Shown: positions 1-5,230, numbered from the stretch's first letter. The stretch is 5,230 nucleotides of DNA from Chlamydia trachomatis (GCA_945870925.1 CAMBTZ010000100.1:1-5230), one strand, 5' to 3'. Made by a program: numbers and translations. The notes: generated from the sequence alone by a model not told the origin.

Positions 1-1342
1 TAGAATCTTTCTCACAACCCATAACATCTAAAAATCTTACAAATTGTTCATTTGATACTGGATGAACGTCAATGGCATAACTTGAAAGTTGTATCTTATG
101 ACGCGGTTTTTCATCCCTTGCACCGGCATTATCACCTCTTAAATAATCACCACCTTCAATCACAATCATTTCCGTTAACATCGGTTCTTGATCAGTAATC
201 TCTTTCTCTTTTGGCTTATATTGAGTAACTGTTAGCTTTGTTTCAAAAATTGCACCCGGATCTTCGTCATACTCAAACTTTTTTAATACAGATGGTTGAA
301 TAATTGGCTTTGGAGCAGGTTCCGAAGATGTCATTGAAGAGTATGCAGGCTCAGGAATATATTCCTTAACAGCCTCTATCTCCCTAACAGGCGACACTCT
401 TTTTAAATTTCGCTCTATATCGCCAAGTTCCTTAGGAACAATCTTGTCTAACAAATCAGTTAAATTATCGCAACGCTCTAAAGGGCTCTGTTTTAATGTA
501 GCTTTGATAAGAAGATCCCAATCACAAGTAAATTCGGAAAGTTCAGCCGTTGGCATTTTAAAACAACCTTCAGGCATATAACCCATTAATAAGAAATAAG
601 CTAAAAGGCCGAATGCGTAGACATCTGATTTAGGTCCGTAAGAAGTTTCATTTCCGCCAAGTTTTTGCTCAGGTGCTAAAAATCCATAACTCTGTAAAAA
701 TGAACGGTGTAATTTTGTTAGCACTTTCAGATCACCCCTTTTTTCAATATAAGGAGATTCACTTTCAAATCCTGTAATTGTCTGATCTAGATCTAAAGCT
801 TTTGCAACAACCTGGTACATTTTAGAAAGGATCATGCCCTGTCCTAAAATCGCATTCAATCCCACATCACTTAAATATAAATGTGCAATACCATCTTCTA
901 TCCTTCCTACTAAAATATTACTTAATTTTAATGATCCGTGAGACAATCCGTGCTTGTGAATATGATCAAGTCCGTATGCAACTTGTTTTAATAAAGAGAT
1001 AATCTCTTTTTCTGAAAGTCTCGTCTTTAGACTTCCCAAATAGTGGGATAAATTTCTCCCTTCACCTAAAGAATCAGAAATAAAATCAGTTACTAAAAAA
1101 TAGGCATCACCATCTTTTGAAACATTATGAACTTTCACAAGATTAATATGTTCTAAAAGAGCAATTTTACCAATCTCGGATTCAAACGCCTGCATAAAAA
1201 CAGGGTCGCAGGTAATTTCTTTTGGGAGCATCTTTATTGCGAAACGTTTTTTAAGAAACTTATGCTCGCCTAGATATAGAGATCCAAGAGTTCCTTGACC
1301 TATCACTTTTAATATTTTAAAATCGCCTATAGAATCTTGCAT
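1..1342 (-). CDS. pkn1: Pkn1-like Ser/Thr protein kinase (probable pseudokinase) with C-terminal FGE/SUMF1-type domain, 3' end outside the window
   Basis: The visible 447 codons start at ATG 1342, preceded by AGAGGG only 3 nt away. Kinase landmarks in order are the glycine loop (G15, G17, G20), the ATP lysine in AIK (K37), a probable helix-C glutamate (E56), the catalytic loop reading HGSLKLSN (residues 135-142), DVG for DFG (159-161), APE (223-225), the helix-F aspartate (D240) and R290. The catalytic-loop HRD aspartate is serine (S137), while the metal-binding N142 and D159 remain, so ATP may bind but phosphotransfer is doubtful. About 64 residues separate DVG from APE, much longer than usual. 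A charged, proline-rich linker (about 295-388) leads to the start of a formylglycine-generating-enzyme/sulfatase-modifying fold from about residue 388 (VIEGGDYLRGD, DEKPRH, PVSNEQF). From memory, chlamydial Pkn1 (CT145) has this order, hence the symbol. The rest of the FGE domain is not visible. The gene lies 27 bp after rodZ, probably in one transcript. Confidence 0.88.
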   Translation of the reverse strand, partial: MQDSIGDFKILKVIGQGTLGSLYLGEHKFLKKRFAIKMLPKEITCDPVFMQAFESEIGKIALLEHINLVKVHNVSKDGDAYFLVTDFISDSLGEGRNLSHYLGSLKTRLSEKEIISLLKQVAYGLDHIHKHGLSHGSLKLSNILVGRIEDGIAHLYLSDVGLNAILGQGMILSKMYQVVAKALDLDQTITGFESESPYIEKRGDLKVLTKLHRSFLQSYGFLAPEQKLGGNETSYGPKSDVYAFGLLAYFLLMGYMPEGCFKMPTAELSEFTCDWDLLIKATLKQSPLERCDNLTDLLDKIVPKELGDIERNLKRVSPVREIEAVKEYIPEPAYSSMTSSEPAPKPIIQPSVLKKFEYDEDPGAIFETKLTVTQYKPKEKEITDQEPMLTEMIVIEGGDYLRGDNAGARDEKPRHKIQLSSYAIDVHPVSNEQFVRFLDVMGCEKDS

Positions 1343-1369
1343 AAACCCTCTGTTTTCTAAAAATATCTA

Positions 1370-1780
1370 TTAGACAAGAAGTCCTATTTTTTTTGCAAGC
1401 CACCATGCTAGAAAAAGAACAATAGCAACACCACTAGCCCAAAGTAAATTTGGAACCCATTTAATTCCATGTGAGGAATTTCCTCTCATTTCAAGTGTGC
1501 CTATTCCATAAGCAAAATCGTGCTTCTCTTTCGGTAACTTAAATACCTCAGGAAAGTCTCTTGCCATTTTTTCTGAATCTAGTCCTAAAAAAGAAGCATA
1601 CTGTCTCATAAAGCCATACAAATATACGGTTGCATGAAATTTCTCAAAACTCCCCTCTTCAATCGCAGCTAAATAATTTATCCGAATTGAAGTTGTGCTT
1701 TCTACTTCTTTAAGAGATATTTTCCTCTCTTCTCTTCTAGCTCGAAAGAGCTCGCCAACTTTTTTTGCTTCAGTCATCAT
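1370..1780 (-). CDS. rodZ: RodZ-like helix-turn-helix membrane protein (MreB-associated morphogenesis factor, short chlamydial form)
   Basis: The 136-residue product has an Xre/HTH_25-type helix-turn-helix at about residues 8-70 (VGELFRARREERKISLKEV, then TTSIRINYLAAIEEG, then YLYGFMRQYASFLGL), which is the cytoplasmic MreB-binding module of RodZ/YfgA. A single membrane segment follows at about 108-129, with only a few residues after it. Long RodZ proteins such as that of E. coli carry a periplasmic domain that is absent here; from memory the Chlamydia homolog CT009 is similarly short, so this is probably not a truncation. I chose ATG 1780 because GAGG at 1790-1793 lies 9 nt upstream. ATG 1777 is the next best, and an in-frame TTG at 1804 would add 8 residues but has no proper ribosome binding site. 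It is divergent from rnhC and precedes the kinase gene. Its expected role is to anchor MreB and guide division or cell-wall synthesis. Confidence 0.87.
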   Translation of the reverse strand: MMTEAKKVGELFRARREERKISLKEVESTTSIRINYLAAIEEGSFEKFHATVYLYGFMRQYASFLGLDSEKMARDFPEVFKLPKEKHDFAYGIGTLEMRGNSSHGIKWVPNLLWASGVAIVLFLAWWLAKKIGLLV

Positions 1781-1789
1781 AATGTTATA

Positions 1790-1793
1790 CCTC
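1790..1793 (-). promoter_or_regulatory. Ribosome binding site deciding the rodZ start
   Basis: GAGG lies 9 nt before ATG 1780 and 12 nt before ATG 1777. The alternative TTG at 1804 lies upstream of this site, so it could not use it. This supports the ATG 1780 start. Confidence 0.55.
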
Positions 1794-1816
1794 GTAGATT
1801 TCAACTCTATATCAAA

Positions 1817-1845
1817 TAGACAATATCTGCAATCTTTGGTAAAAT
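1817..1845 (+). promoter_or_regulatory. Candidate sigma70-type promoter for rnhC
   Basis: TAGACA (1817-1822) and TAAAAT (1840-1845) each match consensus at five of six bases and are separated by exactly 17 nt. The expected transcription start is about 1851-1853, immediately before ATG 1854, so the message would be leaderless or nearly so. This agrees with the lack of a Shine-Dalgarno sequence before that ATG. Confidence 0.5.
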
Positions 1846-1850
1846 GCCAA
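1822..1850 (-). promoter_or_regulatory. Candidate sigma70-type promoter for rodZ-pkn1
   Basis: Reading the minus strand, TTGGCA (1850-1845) matches the -35 consensus at five of six bases. A 17-nt spacer follows, then GATATT (1827-1822), which matches the -10 consensus at four of six. The implied start is near 1815, giving a leader of about 35 nt. It is interleaved with the rnhC promoter on the other strand. A second possibility, TTGCAG with TATAGA at 15-nt spacing slightly downstream, is weaker. Prediction by eye only. Confidence 0.38.
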
Positions 1851-1853
1851 CCT

Positions 1854-2741
1854 ATGAATGATTCATTTGTTACAGAGATTGACTTAAGTCTAGCAGATCA
1901 AATTAAGGAGCATCTTCTCTCAGACGGTTTTATTTTGACAGTTCCTCCCTATTCAATTTATTCTGCTAAAAAAGAGGGAATATCGCTCACACTTTATCAA
2001 TCAGGAAAATTAGTTGTTCAAGGAAAAGGGAAAGATTCACTAATAAAATATTACTTGGAACCTGAGATTCTTAAAACCTTTAATTACTCTTATCCTACAG
2101 CCTCCATTGATAAAACAGCACGCATTGGGATTGACGAAGCTGGTAAAGGTGACTTTTTCGGCCCTCTTTGTATTGCCGGTGTCTTTGCTGATGGACCTGC
2201 AATTGATTTTCTAATTAAAAGCGGAGTGAAAGATTCTAAAAAATTAGGTGATCCACTCATTAAAAAAATTGCAAAAATTATAAAGGGACATTGCGCTTAT
2301 GAGTGCATTATAATTTATCCTGAAAAATATAACGAACTTTATAGCCGGTTTAAAAACCTTAATACCCTTCTTGCTTGGGGTCATGCAACTGCAATAGAAA
2401 GATTATCTGAGAAAACAGGGTGTAAAAAAGCTAATATTGACCAATTTGCAAGTAAGCATGTTGTTGAAAATGCGCTCGCTAAAAAAAAACTTGATCTTGA
2501 TCTAACTCAAAGTCACAAAGGGGAAAGTGATCCTGTAATTGCTGCTGCGTCAATACTAGCACGAGATGCGTTTGTAACCGGTATTGAAAAACTGTCAACT
2601 GACTATGGAATGATATTACCTAAAGGCGCAAGTAAAGAGGTCCTTGCTGCCGGAAGACGATTTCTCTCTACTTTTGGTGAAGAAAAACTACCTTTAGTTG
2701 CAAAGACCCATTTTAAAACTACTGCTCAATTACTTCTCTAA
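1854..2741 (+). CDS. rnhC: Ribonuclease HIII
   Basis: The 295-residue product is a type 2 RNase H that cuts the RNA strand of RNA/DNA hybrids in the cytoplasm during replication and repair. The N-terminal part (about 1-80) fits the TBP-like substrate-binding domain that separates HIII from HII. The catalytic domain begins with IGIDEAGKGDFFGPL (91-105), giving D94 and E95. D196 in NIDQFA is the third acidic residue. The conserved DPVIAAASILARD segment (226-238) follows, and D226 or nearby E224 probably supplies the fourth acidic residue. The GKG form of the first motif and the total length are typical of HIII. The frame is open upstream to 1695, but that part is antisense to rodZ and unlike RNase HIII, and the N-terminal domain begins at ATG 1854. 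No ribosome binding site is visible, consistent with a promoter just before the start. The 3' end overlaps the converging gene by 12 bp. The head-to-head arrangement with rodZ matches Chlamydia. Confidence 0.95.
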   Translation: MNDSFVTEIDLSLADQIKEHLLSDGFILTVPPYSIYSAKKEGISLTLYQSGKLVVQGKGKDSLIKYYLEPEILKTFNYSYPTASIDKTARIGIDEAGKGDFFGPLCIAGVFADGPAIDFLIKSGVKDSKKLGDPLIKKIAKIIKGHCAYECIIIYPEKYNELYSRFKNLNTLLAWGHATAIERLSEKTGCKKANIDQFASKHVVENALAKKKLDLDLTQSHKGESDPVIAAASILARDAFVTGIEKLSTDYGMILPKGASKEVLAAGRRFLSTFGEEKLPLVAKTHFKTTAQLLL

Positions 2742-3326
2742 CTGAAAAGATTCAATAAAATACTGACAATGATCTTCTGAATAATTTACTACTTCGCACT
2801 CCATTGCCAATAGATAAAGTGTATTATTAGCTTGGATTGCTCTCCCTTTGAAATAGATTTGATCCGATTGAATGAAAAAATCCATACCAGGAAATCCACC
2901 AACATCGACAAGGTCAGCAAACAGAAGTTTATTGTTAGCATTTTGAGCAATTAGGGTGTTTAAAAAATGCTCAAGATTTTTAACTGCATTTTCTTCCGAC
3001 ACAATTCCCGGATATTCAGCAATTAACATCATGAAGACCGCTTTCCGATCATAGTCAGCAACATAAACATAATATTGAAGAGCTTTTTCTTCGCCCTTTG
3101 TAGGTATTTGCTGTTTAATATGTTCCGGAGCCTTCGGAAAACTAGCGCTGCACTTCCCTTCTTTAGAGGAAGCTTTTTTCCAATCCTTAAACTGAGCCTC
3201 ATCACCTTGCTTCACTCCAAGAAAAAAGAGATGATCCGATAGTTTAGCGCTCATCGGTTGAGCTACAAGCATAAAACCCATTACGGCTGCAAATGCTCTT
3301 TGTGAAAATTTAGAATATTGTCTCAT
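2730..3326 (-). CDS. Secreted or periplasmic protein of unknown function, distantly PsbP/DUF1795-like
   Basis: The 198-residue product has a signal peptide: basic N-terminus (RQYSKFSQR), hydrophobic core (AFAAVMGFMLVA) and a likely signal peptidase I cut after MSA (residue 26). There is no lipobox. The mature part has a pattern seen in many short exported bacterial proteins of the PsbP/DUF1795 type: an early strand with SFPKAPE (62-68), LQYYVYVADYD (83-93), GFPGMDFF (144-151), GRAIQANNTLYLL (161-173) and a terminal YFIESFQL (189-196). This resemblance is from memory and gives no function. Cysteines at 59, 177 and 187 could form a disulfide. I chose ATG 3326 because AAGGA lies 8 nt upstream; the upstream in-frame extension to 3371 would place 15 non-signal residues ahead. 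It starts 11 bp after the Yip1 gene and is probably translationally coupled to it. In Chlamydia the position beside RNase HIII is also held by small uncharacterised genes (CT007/CT006), possibly the same pair. Confidence 0.85.
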   Translation of the reverse strand: MRQYSKFSQRAFAAVMGFMLVAQPMSAKLSDHLFFLGVKQGDEAQFKDWKKASSKEGKCSASFPKAPEHIKQQIPTKGEEKALQYYVYVADYDRKAVFMMLIAEYPGIVSEENAVKNLEHFLNTLIAQNANNKLLFADLVDVGGFPGMDFFIQSDQIYFKGRAIQANNTLYLLAMECEVVNYSEDHCQYFIESFQLEK

Positions 3327-3334
3327 CTTTTTTT

Positions 3335-3340
3335 TCCTTA
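3335..3340 (-). promoter_or_regulatory. Ribosome binding site overlapping the upstream stop codon
   Basis: TAAGGA combines the TAA stop of the Yip1 gene (3340-3338) with the Shine-Dalgarno sequence AAGGA (3339-3335), 8 nt before ATG 3326. A ribosome terminating on the first gene sits on the initiation site of the second, which suggests coupled translation and fixes the start of the secreted protein. Confidence 0.75.
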
Positions 3341-3979
3341 TGAAAATAACAGGTTTGCAAGTGGAGCCCAATCAAATCCTTTGATAAGCAACCAATTAAA
3401 ACTTAAATCTATAAAAAATAATAGTATCCATGTGAATAATACGTTCCAAACAGCGACCCATGCTGAAACCTTTTGAACCTCACCAAGCGCATGGAAAAGT
3501 ATGATCGCTTCCCATATCCCAAAAACCACTTGAATTCCGATCAACACTATTACAACCAATGAAATAGGGGTGGTTGCAATGATTGCAGTAGTAAAAGCCT
3601 GCCCACCAAAAAAACCAACTAACCCAAACCAACCAAGAAGAATAAAAACTTCAGGAAGCCGAGTCCAAACAAATGCTGAATAGATCTCATCAAATGAGGC
3701 TGCTCCATGAAATATCTTTCCTACCCAATAGAGAAGAAAGGAAGTAATATAGAGCAGAAAGTAACCAACAGGAATTGATAAAACCAAGCAAAAGATAACT
3801 ATGTGACTAAGGGTATATGAATTACCCAAACCAAATGTGTATGCCTTTCCATAAAGATAGGTCATCCCCAAAAGCCAAGCAAAAATCATACTAGCATTTT
3901 TTGTCTTACCTAATACCTTATGAATAAAGTTTCTAGGATCAGTTAAGACTTCGAACGGATTTAATCTTTTATTTTCCAT
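3338..3979 (-). CDS. Yip1-domain multi-pass membrane protein
   Basis: The 213-residue product begins with a short cytoplasmic stretch (NPFEVLTDPRNFIHKVL) typical of bacterial Yip1/YIP-like proteins. About five hydrophobic segments follow, near residues 29-48, 57-85, 108-133, 137-165 and 175-198. Family-like features are FHGAASFDEIYSAFVWTRLPE (90-110), where a small-residue/acidic loop precedes a proline-containing membrane segment, and HALGEVQKVSAWVAVW (163-178) before the last segment. Bacterial Yip1 proteins are inner-membrane proteins with no settled function; a transport or envelope role is a guess. No good Shine-Dalgarno sequence precedes ATG 3979 (AATTAA lies just upstream), and one arm of an inverted repeat ends one base before the ATG. 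It is the first gene of a pair with the secreted protein downstream. I see no reason to doubt completeness. Confidence 0.82.
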   Translation of the reverse strand: MENKRLNPFEVLTDPRNFIHKVLGKTKNASMIFAWLLGMTYLYGKAYTFGLGNSYTLSHIVIFCLVLSIPVGYFLLYITSFLLYWVGKIFHGAASFDEIYSAFVWTRLPEVFILLGWFGLVGFFGGQAFTTAIIATTPISLVVIVLIGIQVVFGIWEAIILFHALGEVQKVSAWVAVWNVLFTWILLFFIDLSFNWLLIKGFDWAPLANLLFS

Positions 3980-3980
3980 T

Positions 3981-4063
3981 TAATTATCTAATATTTAGTT
4001 TTTTCTCTTATACTTAAAAATAGATATGACGAGTTAATTTTACAAGTCATAATTAGATAATTA
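3981..4063. repeat. Perfect 12-bp inverted repeat, arms 3981-3992 and 4052-4063
   Basis: TAATTATCTAAT (3981-3992) is the exact reverse complement of ATTAGATAATTA (4052-4063), with 59 bp between the arms. One arm ends a single base before the ATG of the Yip1 gene; the other overlaps the candidate -10 hexamer at 4060-4065. A second short inverted pair, TATGAC (4025-4030) and GTCATA (4046-4051), is nested inside and abuts the right arm. It could be paired operator sites, an RNA fold over the start, or chance in AT-rich DNA. Confidence 0.6.
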
Positions 4064-4087
4064 TAAAGAATAGAACTAAAACAGCAA
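4060..4087 (-). promoter_or_regulatory. Candidate promoter for the Yip1/secreted-protein operon
   Basis: On the minus strand, a perfect TATAAT (4065-4060) lies 16 nt after TTGCTG (4087-4082), which shares only TTG with the -35 consensus. The predicted start near 4053 gives a leader of about 75 nt. This is the best candidate in the 135-bp gap between the glycosyltransferase-like gene and the Yip1 gene. The surrounding DNA is so AT-rich that a perfect -10 is weak evidence by itself. I see no intrinsic terminator (GC stem plus T run) in this gap. Confidence 0.4.
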
Positions 4088-4114
4088 ATTAGATTCGATA
4101 GAAAAGGTTAACAA

Positions 4115-5068
4115 TCAATTGTTTTCATCCAAATACTGAAGAAAGGTTAAAAGAGTTTGAATTCGATTAATATAAGTGTGCTTTGTTTTAACAAAATTCA
4201 TCAAATCATACAAATCCTCAATTTTCATAGACTCTAGTCGTTTTTTTGCGTCAGAAAACAGAGCATAAGTATCTGAGTTGTAAACAACCTTTCCTTCAAA
4301 GAGCTCAAAAACTCTCTTTGAATTTGTAATACCCATTTTTCCGTAGCTAATATTTTTAAAAATTCGACAAGGGATATACCCTACTTTTGCTTGCCACTCG
4401 CCTACAATTGCCGGGGCCATGTAAGATTCTAGGACTAACCGCTTATTCTCTTCAAAACTTACATTCGAGGATCTAACAAAATTACATCGATTTTCTTTAC
4501 ACGCATTTATAAACGGATCTATTTGATGTTCATTCCCGAAATAGCCTCCACCTATTGTTCCAATCCAATAAACAGTTGAACTCTTTCTAATATGCGGAAT
4601 TTTCAACATGATCTCATCAATTTCATGTGGTAAAAGATCTGTCGCCCACGGCATAAACACACATCTACCCGGATAATCATAGTAGATACAGGCTTCTACC
4701 TTATGCACATTTCGTGGAAGAACATCATCCGTATAGACCTGTAGAGTGAAGTAATTTTTTTTATCTAAGTTTTGATATCTAGCCCCATCACAATTGTGTA
4801 AAATATACTTGCAATCATTTCTAACAGGCATGCCACTATCTACTTGACCTTCGGTAAGAAAAAGGGTGTTTGTAAAATCAAAGTCATCAATATTGTCTTG
4901 ATTGTCAAACCAATACGTTTTGTATCCAAGATGTTTAAATGCAACATAGAAAGCATTATGAATATAGGAATGGGTGTGGGAGTGTAATTTATGACCCCAA
5001 ATAACCACCTTATCAAATGCATAGATGTTACTAATAAAAATAAAGCAAACCAATAATAAATATTTCAC
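4115..5068 (-). CDS. CgeB/YkvP-like putative glycosyltransferase (GT-B type) with an N-terminal signal peptide
   Basis: The 317-residue product starts at GTG 5068. Residues 1-17 (MKYLLLVCFIFISNIYA) look like a signal peptide cut after IYA. The rest reads as two Rossmann-like halves: VVIWGHKLHSHTHSYIHNAF (21-40) with the following Y-W-F-D, a linker PWATDLLP (140-147), then VYWIGTIGGGYFG (166-178) and GEWQAKVGYIPCRIFKNISYG (223-243) followed by MGITNS. The last stretch resembles the donor-binding region of family-1-like/CgeB glycosyltransferases (GYIP.RIFE..A.G). The sugar and acceptor cannot be read. An export signal is odd because nucleotide sugars are cytoplasmic; the protein may be membrane-anchored by an uncleaved segment, secreted to the host, or mis-started, but the next in-frame ATG is codon 80. 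The start overlaps the upstream gene by 4 bp (GTGA), implying coupled translation. Fold assignment is moderate, function low. Confidence 0.8.
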   Translation of the reverse strand: MKYLLLVCFIFISNIYAFDKVVIWGHKLHSHTHSYIHNAFYVAFKHLGYKTYWFDNQDNIDDFDFTNTLFLTEGQVDSGMPVRNDCKYILHNCDGARYQNLDKKNYFTLQVYTDDVLPRNVHKVEACIYYDYPGRCVFMPWATDLLPHEIDEIMLKIPHIRKSSTVYWIGTIGGGYFGNEHQIDPFINACKENRCNFVRSSNVSFEENKRLVLESYMAPAIVGEWQAKVGYIPCRIFKNISYGKMGITNSKRVFELFEGKVVYNSDTYALFSDAKKRLESMKIEDLYDLMNFVKTKHTYINRIQTLLTFLQYLDENN

Positions 5069-5230
5069 TTATCTCTCCTCATAAATTCTGGAATTTCACT
5101 ACCTCTTAAAGGCTGGTATCTCAATCTATTGCGTATAAGAAAATCAAGATCGTTTTGCATCTGAGGATTAATTTTATTGTCATTGAGATTATTGGACATA
5201 TTATAGACATAGTTAACCTCAGGTATAAAT
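5065..5230 (-). CDS. C-terminal end of an unrecognised gene, 5' part outside the window
   Basis: An open frame runs from the window edge through 54 codons to TGA at 5067-5065. The visible tail is asparagine-rich (YNMSNNLNDNKIN) and then basic (FLIRNRLRYQPLRG), ending in EFMRRDK. I do not recognise a family. It is accepted as a real coding end because its stop codon overlaps the GTG start of the glycosyltransferase-like gene (GTGA), and that gene's strong ribosome binding site lies within its last codons, a standard operon junction. It may share a pathway with the downstream gene, but nothing visible shows this. Confidence 0.72.
   Translation of the reverse strand, partial: FIPEVNYVYNMSNNLNDNKINPQMQNDLDFLIRNRLRYQPLRGSEIPEFMRRDK
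5075..5079 (-). promoter_or_regulatory. Ribosome binding site for the glycosyltransferase-like gene
   Basis: AGGAG lies 6 nt before GTG 5068, inside the last codons of the upstream gene. It is the best Shine-Dalgarno match in the window and supports a GTG start that includes the signal peptide. Confidence 0.8.

Noticed and set aside
1781..1804. TTG start adding 8 residues to rodZ
   Set aside because: It has no well-spaced ribosome binding site, while GAGG is 9 nt before ATG 1780 and the added residues are not typical of the family.
1695..1853. In-frame upstream extension of rnhC by 53 codons
   Set aside because: It is antisense to rodZ, has no RNase HIII-like sequence, and would place the start upstream of the best promoter. 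ATG 1854 gives the usual family length.
3327..3371. In-frame 15-codon extension of the secreted protein into the Yip1 gene
   Set aside because: The extension would precede the signal peptide, and the AAGGA site fits ATG 3326.
4110..4123. AACAAT-CA-ATTGTT palindrome at the end of the glycosyltransferase-like gene as a terminator
   Set aside because: The stem is AT-rich with a 2-nt loop and overlaps the stop codon, so it would not form a stable intrinsic terminator.
4840..5022. 60-codon open frame on the plus strand
   Set aside because: It lies wholly antisense to the glycosyltransferase-like gene, has low-complexity hydrophobic content and no ribosome binding site or recognisable domain.
1..5230. 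CRISPR arrays, tRNA or rRNA genes, insertion sequences, phage or toxin-antitoxin modules
   Set aside because: No regularly spaced repeats, cloverleaf-like segments, transposase motifs or paired small toxin/antitoxin frames were seen. The helix-turn-helix gene is better explained as RodZ than as an antitoxin because of its C-terminal membrane segment and its position.

Overview
This AT-rich window very probably comes from an environmental (amoeba- or arthropod-associated) member of the phylum Chlamydiota. The main argument is gene content. A short RodZ-type helix-turn-helix membrane protein lies head to head with an RNase HIII, as in Chlamydia (from memory CT009/CT008), and next to them is a Ser/Thr kinase-like protein fused to a formylglycine-generating-enzyme (SUMF1-type) domain, the architecture of chlamydial Pkn1. 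The family is not fixed: Parachlamydia-, Waddlia-, Simkania- and Rhabdochlamydia-like hosts are all possible.

Layout. Positions 1-1342 (minus) hold the N-terminal 447 codons of the Pkn1-like protein, cut by the window edge. Positions 1370-1780 (minus) hold rodZ, 27 bp upstream of the kinase gene and probably cotranscribed with it. A 73-bp divergent intergenic region carries overlapping candidate promoters for rodZ (minus) and rnhC (plus, 1854-2741). The end of rnhC overlaps by 12 bp the end of a converging gene for a secreted protein (2730-3326, minus), which follows a five-segment Yip1-domain membrane protein (3338-3979, minus). These last two form a tight pair in which the stop codon of the first lies inside the ribosome binding site of the second. 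A 135-bp gap (3980-4114) holds a candidate promoter and a perfect 12-bp inverted repeat. Then come a glycosyltransferase-like protein with a signal peptide (4115-5068, minus) and the last 54 codons of another gene (5065-5230, minus), which overlaps it by 4 bp.

How the genes may work together. RodZ links MreB to the membrane and to cell-shape or division machinery. RNase HIII removes RNA from RNA/DNA hybrids. The kinase-like protein lacks the catalytic aspartate of the HRD motif and is best described as a probable pseudokinase scaffold or sensor. The Yip1/secreted pair may be an envelope unit of unknown function, and the 3' pair (4115-5230) looks like a separate accessory operon. I see no tRNA or rRNA gene, CRISPR array, insertion sequence or convincing intrinsic terminator. 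I see no clear evidence of a wholly new system. The points most worth a second look are the degenerate kinase with its long activation segment, the probably leaderless rnhC transcript, the inverted repeat before the Yip1 gene, and the glycosyltransferase-like protein with an export signal.
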